A stretch of 64,000 bases of DNA from Dipylidium caninum (Eukaryota; Platyhelminthes; Cestoda; Cyclophyllidea; Dipylidiidae): the NCBI GenBank assembly GCA_017562135.1, contig QEYB01000093.1, positions 868,001 through 932,000 on the forward strand, in the 5' to 3' direction. The notes below the pieces were generated by a model. That model saw only the letters and a program-made list of their open reading frames with translations. It was not told the DNA's origin and did not search any database. Below, one piece after another: positions 1-11,224 of the stretch. A program made the translations under genes and the position numbers. The first letter of the stretch is position 1. The number at the start of each line of letters is the position of its first letter.

Positions 1-3000
1 CATTATATTTCCTTCGTGCCACGCCAAGCCATAAACAGAGCAATAACCCAAAAGAATTAATGAATATTTCCTTAGCCTATTGTTCCCCCCTCCCGTCCAG
101 AACCAAGCCTTATGTTTATAAACGGAATGTCAACCTGAGGCACAGAAGTTAATCGCATGAATGAACGCCTGGGTAGCAAATACGATGCGTGTCCCAACTT
201 GCACGCCCGATCGACGCACGACAGCCTGTCGTGTAGGCAATCGCGATGGAGCGGGTTTACTTTGTGGGAACGACGAATGCAAAACAATTATTATTAGTGG
301 CCACAAGCACCTCCGATTTGTAGTTTATTGCGTTCTGGTTGTTGGCAAAGACGACTCTGTGTTACGGGGAGTTGGCGGCTCCGTAAAGAGGTGTAGTAAC
401 AGTGCCTGGTGGGATGCTGACCGACCGGGCACGAGTGAATCAACTAACCTCGCTATGAGAAGGGGCAGAGAGGGAGGAGGATTCGGTGGAATTTGACTTT
501 ACCGGAAGTGAAGGCATCAACACTGAGAGAATTTCAGCATCGATGAGACTGCCGGAAGAGAAAAGTGGATGGGGTCATTTTTGGCGCAGATGTCCGAACC
601 TATTGAGAAGCTCTTTTAATGACGTGACGTTGGAGAGACTTGGTAAGTGATGCGGAGACAGATGCGATGTTAAAGGTTGAGCGGGTTGATAAACAGGTAG
701 ATAAATGGTCGTTTAAGAGGAGAAACACAGGTAGTTCTGTTCATGTGTTTCCTTTTACTGGTGGCTGTTGAGTTGAAACTTTCCGAAGGCCTCAGAGGCT
801 CTTTGAAAGTTCTCTCAAATAGTTTGGTTTGCGCTAACAACTACATTTGCTTTGCTTTTTCAGGGTTCACTCCATGCTATGCATTTCACTTTTCTCGCAT
901 GACCCTAAAAATCGGAAGGTTCTGAGGTGATTCCAACCAATACCGACCTTTTAGCACTATTTTCTCCACTTGTGTCGGAAAATATCTCAAATACCATCCG
1001 GCCATTCTTTGATTTAAGCTCAACCTAGCAATATCTGTTTTCCCTTGTTTCGAGCAAGCAGACATAAAAGACGGTTTCCTTAGCGTTAATGCTAAACTCT
1101 GGAAACATTTTACAACCATCCTGTTCGTGCCCTTTCAAAACCGCTTGGCCACACCGACCGCATTCCGGTTTTTTCATCACGCCATGTGTACACAGAGGAA
1201 TCGTGTTTCTTGTTTGTTTGAGTGCATGTTTCTCTCGTATTTGAATGTGGCGACGATGTTGACTGGATGACGCGAGAGACGAATTAATCCGGATGATCTC
1301 ACTACTGCCGACCGGCAGTTTGTGGACACTTTGCGCTATTCCTTTGCCGATGGGAGGAGCGCTGATACGTCCTTCTCGCCCGCTAAAAGCCCTTCAGTGC
1401 GGTGGTCCCTGAGGTTTGCCTCTCTAACCCAACCCAGGCTATTCGCTGAAATTCATGCCTTTTTGTGCTTAACTTTATTTAACCTTCAACTTAAATTACA
1501 TAAAATATTTTATCCTTTTTCCTATGGTTTATTTTATACTTTTATTCACAATTCCCTACTTTCATTTGCGCAGCCTTTGATATTTGGGAAAGCCTTGTTT
1601 GGGTTTTTTTATTCCTATTTCATACGCACCTAAGCAAAGGAAACACTCCTCCGAATTTACTTCCATGGTGCTTACGAAATCACAGATTTTTAGGTTTAAG
1701 TAGTGGCCAAATAAAAGGAAGCCGATGGTATAGACAATGTGAGAGAGATCAAGGCAATCGTGTAGTCAATTTTACAATCAAAACGTAACCTTATCCCTCC
1801 TGCAGGTGGGTAAAGTTTGGGGTGAGAGGAATGCACCTCACCTGTTCTCGGTGAGGACTGTTATATGGGGCCAAGGCTCATTAATGTAGCATTTCTTACC
1901 GGGGGGCACACTGAATGTGCGGCCCATTTTTTCATTTCTCCTTTTTATGTTGTACTGTTCGACAATGTTTCTCTGGGCTTTCTCTAACCAGATGTAGCTT
2001 GGGGTGTCGCCGGATCTCCATTGTCGATACTTTTATGCCAATTTTTCCTTTATGATTATTTTCGGTTCGTTCAATTGTGAAAGGCCTCTTAGTTTCCTTT
2101 GTGTAAATTTTATGATTGAAGACTTTCATCGAGTTTTGCTCTTCGGCTCTTTTAGTTTTATATCTGGCGGGTAAAAATGTGACAGCCCTTTGCGTAAAGC
2201 AAGCTTTCAACGTCGCGAACTATTTGATTACTTTCGTCCCCTTCCATTTTCCCCCCCCCCCTCTGCCGCCCTCACCCTCACTCTCCATCCCTGTTGGTGT
2301 TAGGTGCATTAGCCTGGAAGCCGCTCTTCCAAAACTATGTAGAGTAGTTGGAAAATGTGTAGTATAGATGGCAGGAGACGAGCTCCCCGCGAACAGCATG
2401 TAGGGCAATTTGTGGAAAAGTGTAGGAGCTTATCTCTCCGTTGCGACTAAGACAATTGGCATTAGGGTGTATTGAATGCGGCTGATCCATGCTTCCAAAG
2501 TTAACGCGAAATGATAAGTTCCTCGATCTAGGCTGTTTTAAAATCTAGCAACTGATTTCACTTAAAATGAATTCTTAAATATTCCTCCTCCAATCGTGGT
2601 ACTTAACTTGAGCTCTTGCGCGCTCGGTTATGGACTGGAAGTTGGCGTAGGGGATAGAGATAAGATCCTCTCGGATAAAATTTAAAGTACACTGGCACCA
2701 CACATCACACTCGTTGAAAGGTATGGCCATAAAGATAAATGGAAGAGGTGGTGAAGGGATTAATTGGTTCTCCCCTCAGACCTCTTCATGTTATAAATCA
2801 TGGAGGTTATCAAAAATGGCAACTTCGGTATTGCGGTGCACTCCTTAGCACTTTAATGTCGGATCGGCACTTCTTTTCCATGCATGAGTTTCGGCCGTAA
2901 AAATTCACGAAAGTACGCCATTTTAAAAAGGGTTATCCTTGTTGTTTTCAGCAAAAATGAATGTTTAATCTCCTTAAAATTTTAAAACTCGGGTCGTATT

Positions 3001-6000
3001 TTGTGTTCTCCCTCAATTATTAGGTTTAGGAGATAATTTTTTTAAAGTGGGGTAACTGAGATTCCCTCCTCCTCGCCGCTGCTGTCCGCCTGGCGCATTA
3101 GTCCTGGGTGTTCTGATTTTTTGTGTGCTTCCATCTAAGTCTGGAGCGTCATTTGTCATGTAGAGCCATTTCTACACTGGGTTACATCTTTGAGATGGTT
3201 CTATGATCATATTCACTCATTTCCACTTTATCTCTTCCCCTTTTAGGTGAAAAGTTGTGTTCGACTTTTGAAGGAGCAGAACCCGAAGAATGTTCAGTGT
3301 TTGCTCAATGCCATCAAGTACGCGTCTTCCCTTTTTTGCTAACTGATGATAACCGTAACGAGTTCTGCCACATTAAATTGTCTCATTATTTTTTAAATGC
3401 ACCGCACTCCTTGAACGCCATTAACACCAACGTTCTATCCCGACCCGTTTTCTTTACAGACCCGCACTTACACAAATTTATCCTCGACTTTGATGATGTG
3501 GGGACATTTTGAGCATATCCAATTTAAAATGTTCTCTCGAGCTTTCGGAGTGGATCTGTTTAAACTATCCGTCACTCCAACTTTTCTATTCAACACTTTC
3601 AATTTTACGTTTTTTGTTTGAGTGTCTCATGTTATCCCATTTTCGTTATCTGAAAGTTTTCCTACTTGCCTACCTGTAAAATTCCAACTTTCATTTTCTG
3701 GACAGTGGGTCTGAGGAAACGGTCAACTCTCTCCATGCGTAGGTGCAGACTGTTTCTCCGCATTTACGTGTCGCGCTGTAATTGTGTAGTCAGTACTTTA
3801 AGATTTTTATGGTTAGATTAGAGTATTCTTAGGACGCATCGTTTGCTGAAGTCGCGCACTGTTGCGCACTGTGAGGAGCAGCTCTTGAAAGCCGCTTAGT
3901 CAGGGTGGAAGAGGAGTACGTGGCTATCTGGTTCGTAGCCTCTCGTACGCGCATGTGTGTCCACAGCTTGGCCAGCTTCGCCGCTCCCCACCACATCCTT
4001 CTCCTCCTTCCCAGCCCTTTTATAGGCACGACGACCGATTGGACTGTTCGTCTGCTGTGCTCTGTATGAGCTGTGTTCTTGTCCGCTGCGCCCTTCTTGT
4101 CGAGACGACAGTGACTTGGCCGAGTGGATTGTCACTTTGCAGTCGTCTTGTAGGTGCAGCCTGGCCAAAATCCTGCCTGATGTACTTTCCCCTCCATCGA
4201 ACAAACTCACAGGCCTTGTTAGTGATGCCAAGTATACCAGGTTCTACTTGTGGCATCAATAAACGAATTTGCGAATAAGATCACCCTAGTGTTTCTCAAA
4301 CTCTAAAATGTGATATTTCGTATTTTAAAAGAACTTACAAATTCATTGGCCTTTACGCATTTTCCCCTATGTACGTGTACTCATTGACCCACTGCTTTTC
4401 GCCTTCCTGCCGCCCCTCTTTGGGCACTGTGAATGTTTAATTAGCCCCGCCTTATGCAGCGCCCCCCTCCCCTCCCCATAGGCGTGTGTTGAACTTTGTG
4501 TTTTTAGGTGAAATTCACTACTTTCTGATGAGCATGTACCACCGCTTCTTTTCATGATCAGTTAGATCGCTTTGCAGGCAATGCTTTCTCTCTCACTTGG
4601 TGTCCACTTCTATAACGACATAAACACTCGGGTTTTGTATTTCCAGTGCGTGATTAAGGTCTCCGACGTTACTCTATGCACCCTGCTACGGTCTTTATTG
4701 TGTACTTTTCGACTTACACCTCCGGAAGCATGCCGTATTTCCTCAAAAAACTGCTCTTTGCCTTGAAGGTAAAACTGCCAATTTCTTTTGATTCTGTTCT
4801 TTCAAGTTCACTTCTAGTTTCTTGATAAGTAACTTGGCTAATACTCTGGAGTTTTTGCCGTCAAGGTATAGTAACTTCGGTTGTTTGCCAAATGTGGATC
4901 GTCCTAACTAGTGAAATGATTTTTAGTTTAGTCTTCGGATTCTTCCGATCTACACATACGAAAATGACCGACGTCCGTCTCTGTCTACGTTTTGCTACCT
5001 TTCTAACCAAGGGCTTTCCGTCTTTTCGACATTCAACGTGTAATCTGTTCTCTCTACTTGCAAATTATCCGCATTCCCAGGCGACATCCGGTGACTAGCA
5101 TTCTAGGCACAAGTCATGAATTTTGAAACACTTTCCCTCCTGATTGCGCATTTTGTTTGCACGCTGTCCACAGCAGTTATTTCCGTGCTTTTACTACCTC
5201 TGCGCTCTCCTGTGGTGTTGCTTTTCAGACAACCACGTCAGCCCCGTTGTGTGTATCATTGTTGTGTAGGGATGATACTTTTTTTTCCAAGATCCAACCT
5301 ATTTGGCGAAACCATAAAGCGTCACACTTCTTCCCTCGCTTTTATCAGTTAAAAATGTTTATCTACTTTTTTCCTTTTTTTAATATTTCAACTTTTGCAG
5401 ATGAAGTCCGTGTCATCTCCCCAAAACTGCCTTAATGGTCGTATTTTATTTGTTCTTGAAGTTAACCGGTTTTGTTTTCGAATTTCAATGCGTACACGCC
5501 GTTAAAGCGGCGGGCATGGGCGGGGTTCTGGCTTTCCCTTTCGCAAAACCTAGCTGTTCTTTGATCCTCCCGCGGTTGAACATAAGCAAAGATGCTTGTT
5601 CCCCCCTTTCCGCATGATTTTGACGGCTAGAAGCATTTTGTCACTTGATTTTGTTGGTAAATGTTGGGTTCTTGAGCACCTTCACCTTCTCATAACCCTT
5701 TGTTTTTTTTACTTCGACATTGTAGACAGTTGTATGGTTCGAGTGATTTGCCACTCATGTTTGAAACACTGAGAGCTTATAAATTTTGTGATTTTTTGGA
5801 ATTCTGCAGATTAGCCGCATGACGTGTAGATGGATACACCTCAGGTCAAAATGTGGGCGAACTATCTCTTCCATAATTGTGAAGCCGAATTATCCGGTCA
5901 TTTTCCGTGCTACATGCACATTCTTCCATGCCGACATGCTGTGGAGTTGTTTATTCTCTGGGTGACTTTTCGCCCTTTGCCAAAGTTAAACCTTTTAATT

Positions 6001-8285
6001 ATCCATCGCATTTCCCACGGATCAGGCACCTCCCTCCGGCCCATGTTCAAAGTCCCTCGATGTGAACAGAAGTAACTCATTATGGTTCATGAATTCTGTG
6101 TGCTAAGATCTCGTCTTGGACTGGCCGTGGAACCTTACTTTTTCCCCTTTCCACTTCTTTCTTAACGCTTTTTAAGATTAGCGTACATAGGCGAACGTTT
6201 ATATCTCAACATCCTGGCGCGGACTATTTAATTTTCTCTTTTTCATCGCATCCACCAAACCCTTAAGTCATTCAGGTAGTCTTTCTGCTGAAGTGTTTGC
6301 TATTTAGTCAATCCCGATTGGCTATCGATGTGGGTCTAACTTATTTCCACATATCGTATTGAAGATATGCTCTTCTTGTAACTGATAAGCAGCGGTAGGT
6401 GACTGCTAATTTAGCTCATTCGGCTGGCTGATGCAATTCTGTAGCCAGGCTCTCCGTCTGCGGATAGCTTTTTTGTATTCGGCCTTCCTCGTGCTTGCCC
6501 GAATCCATGCTTTATTTACATGCGTGTGCAGTTACGGTACTTCCAGGCCGCCAAGTGTTAGTGTTTGTCAACTTTTTTGACAAATTAAAACTTATTACTC
6601 AAGCGCCAGGTTTGTTTTCCAAGGAAGCGAATCTTCGTTCAATGCGCGTTGCTGGATTAACCGACTTACTACGATGCTGCCCAAAACCACATGTCTGTAG
6701 GAAAGATTGGGGCCTATTTTATAGTCTACGCAATATGGTAACAGTGACATTTGCTTACACCCACTCGCCGACGTGAACAACGTCTTCCGAAGGGTTACAC
6801 GATGACATCGGCAGCGGTGCTTACCAGCCCAGGCCCGCTTTGCTCTGCTCTGTTGAGGCCGAGACGTATCCATACATTAGCTTTGTTTGACCGGCATAAC
6901 GAAGTCACGTAACGACGCCAACGAATATCATGCATGAATGAAGAGGTGGTCTCCTTAGGACATCCTCGTTTGAATTAGCGACCGGTGCGTTTGCGTGTGT
7001 ATATGTGCAACAGCAACCGTCGTGAGGGCTGACTAATTTATCCTTTCCTTGTCCCTCCGTCTTGATTGCGCAGAGATTTTGAGACAGCTAAATTGAATTA
7101 CTATCTTGATGGCAGGAACAATGTAAATATCACATTTTTGGGGGCAACTATTTTAAGCCTCTATAGTTACTGTGATATTTTAAGCTCAGTATAGTGCGGA
7201 AATTAATTGCAGAGTGCATAGGAACGTCGGTGTTTATTTACTCTCACGGGGCTTGTTCGTTTCGTTGTAGATACTCCACTCTCCATTTTACGGATGAAAC
7301 GACTCCCCGTGTAATCAAACAGCTTCTTGCCACCACCGCGTAACGGAAGTGAGCTCCACCCCTTCTATCAACACTACTATAATGCTACAGTCATCCCTTA
7401 CTTTGCTAGCCCTCTCTATTTTGCTTCTTCTACAACTGTACAGATCATCCTCAATTCCATCGGCACTCATTTCAATAAACGAAATAGGGTCGTTATTATA
7501 AGTGTCTTCCCTATTGTCCATGACATGACACCGTACTCGAACGCCTGTCCATCGCTGAAAAATACTGAAATTTCTGTGGTCGCAATATCCAATTCAGGTA
7601 AAAGTGTTTGCTGAAAGGAGACGACTGTATCCCTGACTATAGATTAAGAGTAGTCTAGTCATGAATTTAATTAATGGGTTACGGAGATAGATTTTACTAC
7701 GGCTCCTGGGGGTGAGTGTGACGTAGTCTTTGTCGAGTGCTCCCATTTGTGGGTGACTAAGTATGCAAAAAAGTAAAGGAGTGCGGAAGGTAATGTCTCG
7801 TTAGGGATTTATCATTCAATTCCGTGGTTCTTGGAGGACGGTTTCACACGTCGTTCAAAGGGTACAATAATATCTCTTCGCGAGAGCACGGGTCGCCCTC
7901 TATTTTGCCATGGGAAGCGACAAAGCCGTTTGGCTTTAATGTTTTTAGTAAGGAAAGTTGTCTTCGTTAAATCTTTTGACGGGGTGGACGCAAAAAATGT
8001 TGCAATTTTCAGATCGCCAGTGATATCCTCTGAGATTATTTATAAGGTCGCGCTATTGGAAGGTGAAGTTTCCATGTTTTTACTGATGTAATGACAATGG
8101 AAGGCTCCAAGGACCTTTTTGCGGCAAAAGGATCCGTAAAATGTACCACCAAAAAAAAACAAAAACTCACAAATTTTAACTTACACAAACATTATTAAAG
8201 CTCTTGACCTAAAGATAAAGGCAAAATTTGTTTGAACAGCTGCTTTATCAGCCGCGCCGTTGGAACTGTGATTTTGTTCCTTGAA
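1..8285. other. Region upstream of VPS4 with no recognisable gene
   Basis: I see no protein family, RNA gene or mobile element here that I can name. The stretch is relatively A/T-rich with many T-runs. Open frames are short (below about 115 codons), without conserved motifs or paired splice sites in compatible phase. One short exon-like segment at 3247-3317 is listed separately. The 5' UTR and promoter of VPS4 must lie in the right part of this stretch, but no TATA box or initiator could be assigned. Confidence 0.6.
3247..3317 (+). other. Possible isolated coding exon, function unknown
   Basis: A pyrimidine-rich stretch ending in TTTTAG is followed by 71 nt open in the frame that reads SCVRLLKEQNPKNVQCLLNA. 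The segment ends at a GTACGC donor, the same hexamer used by VPS4 exon 4. The peptide looks helical and protein-like, but I do not recognise it and could not find partner exons on either side. It could be an exon of an unplaced + strand gene or a chance open frame. Confidence 0.2.
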
Positions 8286-10962
8286 ATGGCTAATGACGCC
8301 AGTGCGGCCCTCAACGTTGGTCTTTTTTAAATTGATTATCCACTTTCAGAAAGGTATCGAGACTGTCGTGAAAGCTACAGAGGAAGACAGGAAGAAGAAT
8401 TATGAAGAAGCTTTGCGCCTGTACCAAATAGGGTGTGATTACATGCTTCATGCCTTGAAATGTAGGCTTTCCTATTGTTCATGATATTTTTCTAGACGGG
8501 TGTCATAACGATAAGTCGAAGGATAGCATTAAGAAGAAAGTTTGCCAGTACTTGGATCGTGCTGAGAAGATTAAACAATACCTCGAATCTTCGAATTCGG
8601 TCGAGGATGTATGTATATTCTATTTAAGATATTTATGGCTGTATTTGCGTCATATTTGTCTGTTTCTATCTGTAGAGTTATCATTTTTTCATGTCCAAAT
8701 ATGCTTTGCATGCCTCTATACTTACTTCCCTCTCTTGGAACTTCCGTTAAAAGTTAAGATTTATGTGAATCTTTAAATCCATATCATCCGTCTGTATGAG
8801 GTATTTTCCTAATATTCCGTTGACTACGTCATCGATTATCTCGTATCATAAATGTTGTCATTATAGGCCTCGGCAGATGGAACGACGGAAAAGAAACCCA
8901 TTAAAGCAGATAAGGATGAAGACGTTGAAAAGACAAAATTTCAAAATCAACTTAGTGACGCTATCATCATGGAGAAACCTAATGTTAAATGGGACGACGT
9001 TGCTGGTCTTGAGGCTGCCAAAGAGGCTCTCAAAGAAGCCGTTATCTTGCCTATTAAATTTCCACATTTGTTCACTGGCAAACGGAAACCTTGGCAAGGC
9101 ATTCTACTTTATGGTGTACGTCCTTTACCTCTTTGCTTCTGCCCAAATTCTTTTTCTGTCTTACACATGGACCAACTTTATTTCAGCCGCCAGGCACGGG
9201 CAAGTCCTATCTAGCTAAAGCAGTTGCAACTGAAGCGAATAAGTCAACCTTCTTCTCCATTTCCAGTTCTGATCTGGTTAGCAAGTGGTTAGGTGAATCG
9301 GAAAAGTTGGTGAAAAATCTCTTCCAGCTGGCTAGGGAGCACAGACCTAGCATCGTTTTCATTGACGAGGTTGACTCGCTTTGTGGATCTCGCAGCGATA
9401 ATGAATCCGAATCAGCGCGTCGAATCAAAACAGAGTTCCTCGTACAGATGGAGGTTAGAATGAATATATGTCTTTTATCCTTCGATTGTCTTGTCCTTTA
9501 TAGGGTGTAGGAACTAACAACAAAGATGTTCTCGTCCTGGGCGCCACTAATATCCCCTGGTCTCTTGATGCGGCCATTCGTCGACGATTTGAAAAGCGTA
9601 TCTATATCCCATTGCCAGAAGCTCCTGCTCGAGCTAAAATGTTTCGAATCCATCTGGGTACCACTCCTCATGAATTGACAGACGCTGATTTTAAGAAACT
9701 GGGCGACATCACCGATGGTTACTCGGGTGCTGATATCGCTATATGTGTTCGAGAAGCCCTTATGGCACCCATTAGAAAGGTGCAGACGGCCACGCATTTC
9801 AAAAAGGTTTGTCTGTTTTTTTAACGTATAACGATCTGGAATTGAGTATAAGTGGTCTGGTTTGCCAGATGAGTGTGAATTACTCGGATCTGCCTTGCAA
9901 TATAGCGAGAGCGGGTGTTATTTCTAAAGATATCATCCTCAGCTTACGTACCACAGTGTTAGTTCGGATTATTGCGTCATGGAACGACTGCTCAATCACA
10001 CTGTAACTATTTATCGTGAAAACTGACGTCTAAAGCGCTTATGGTGTGCTGTGCCTTTTGTGCGGTTTGATCTCCAAAATTTTACTCAGAATATAATAGC
10101 GAGAGGTCTGAGTCTCTAATCGATTCCCCTTTTTTTCGATAAGATAACTTTCTAGCTTGCTCATGCTGAATCGAAATGGACTCGTGTGAGTGAAAATGTT
10201 TCCGTTGAAATTGGCTTAACGGGTCTTAAATGATGACACATCCGTATAGGTGATGATACATCCGAAGACGAATAGGACCTTGCCTCCTGAATAGAACCTT
10301 CTTTTCCAAGACATGTCTTAGTGATTTCAGTAATCTTTTAGTATATAGCGGACCAATGATTAAGGCTGATGATAAGGCTTGGGGTTTCACTCCATTATGC
10401 CGTCATGTCTCTACCTCGGGGTCTTGAGATTAGTCCATGACCCCAAAAACCACGCAACCCGCCATCTCCTTCTCTGCCTCCGAGTTTGACCCTTCCTTTA
10501 TGACGCTTTCCTGTATTTATGTTTAGTTTGGGTTTGGTACAAAAAAGATGGGAAATCGCAGTCATGACATTTTATTTTAATTCGTGCTCTGGACAAATGA
10601 GCTAAATAAGAAGCAATGAAAATTCCAGAAATAACACTGACTTTGATGTTAGGTTCGAGGGCCTTCTCCTGCGAATCGGTCTGTTATGGTAGACGACCTC
10701 TGGACCCCCTGCTCGCCTGGCGACTCTAATGCAGTTGAAATGGATTGGACCCAGATCAATGGAGACAAACTCCTGGAACCAATTGTCTCCATGGTAGGTG
10801 TCCACGTGGTGCACACGCCCAATGTCGAAATGAATTATCGTAGCTTTTTTTTACTCTAAGGATGACATGAAACATGCAGTGAAACGCTCTAAACCGACAG
10901 TCAATGAAGCCGATCTCAAAAAGCAACAGGAATTCACGATGGCCTTCGGGCAGGAAGGCTAG
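8286..10962 (+). CDS. VPS4: Vacuolar protein sorting-associated protein 4 (AAA ATPase), complete, 8 exons
   Basis: VPS4 is the cytosolic AAA ATPase that disassembles ESCRT-III filaments in multivesicular body sorting, abscission and membrane repair. Exons: 8286-8315, 8350-8461, 8496-8608, 8867-9115, 9187-9453, 9504-9806, 10653-10793, 10861-10962; all junctions are GT-AG and the frame is kept to TAG. The product is 438 aa, close to the human proteins (437 and 444). Residues 1-80 form the MIT domain ([18 protein letters not shown]). The ATPase core has Walker A GPPGTGKS (168-175, split by intron 4), the pore-loop KWLGESEK (W202), Walker [11 protein letters not shown] (D228, E229), sensor GATNIPW and arginine fingers in IRRRFEKR (283-285). 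The C-terminal GDKLLEP segment and final helix (ending FGQEG) are present. The ATG at 8286 has a purine at -3 and G at +4. All key residues are intact. Family assignment is certain; the 10-residue first exon is the least certain part. Confidence 0.96.
8316..8349 (+). other. 34-nt intron 1 of VPS4
   Basis: The donor is GTTGGT and the acceptor is CTTTCAG after a pyrimidine-rich end. Splicing joins the first ten codons (ATG at 8286) in phase 0 to the MIT-domain exon. Introns of this size are known from trematodes and cestodes. Confidence 0.8.
8462..8495 (+). other. 34-nt intron 2 of VPS4
   Basis: The donor is GTAGGC and the acceptor is TTTCTAG. The intron splits a Tyr codon (phase 1) within the MIT domain, and removing it restores the conserved reading from ...LHALK to ...[11 protein letters not shown]. 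It has exactly the same length as intron 1. Confidence 0.92.
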
Positions 10963-11009
10963 GAGGCTGCCCATTTCGATGATTGATACGTGTACGAACC
11001 TCCACTACC

Positions 11010-11015
11010 ATTAAA
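11010..11015 (+). terminator. Possible VPS4 polyadenylation signal (ATTAAA)
   Basis: ATTAAA, the commonest variant of AATAAA, lies 48 nt after the VPS4 stop codon at 10960-10962. I found no canonical AATAAA nearby. Weak evidence, based on position only. Confidence 0.3.
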
Positions 11016-11051
11016 TTGAACTTGTGTGCGACCTTGCTTGAAGCATTCGTG

Positions 11052-11224
11052 TTATCCCCTGCCTGGCCGAAGCGACTTCCGCCCCGTCCTTCCGATGAAC
11101 ATATACCCACCCCCTCCACAGATTAAGATACTCCAATATGAGATGCTGTCTCCCCGTACCGCCTCTGGCACGGGCACCCTGTAGAAGGAGCCCCCGACGC
11201 AGTGCCGCACCGCGGCCCCGCGCC
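11052..11224 (-). CDS. Possible terminal coding exon of gene X
   Basis: On the minus strand a GC-rich block follows a GTTGCGGTAG acceptor and stays open for 57 codons, to a stop at 11052-11054. It starts in phase 1, which matches the phase at which gene X exon 2 ends (23362). The predicted tail includes SISYWSILICGGGGYMFIG, which I do not recognise. A phase match occurs by chance one time in three, the implied intron is about 12 kb, and I see no polyadenylation signal. An overlapping second frame is also open, so this is a hint only. Confidence 0.22.

Noticed and set aside
4572..4769. Possible exon ending at a GTAAAA donor near 4770
   Set aside because: In the only frame compatible with the upstream TTCCAG acceptor, a stop codon comes just before the donor.
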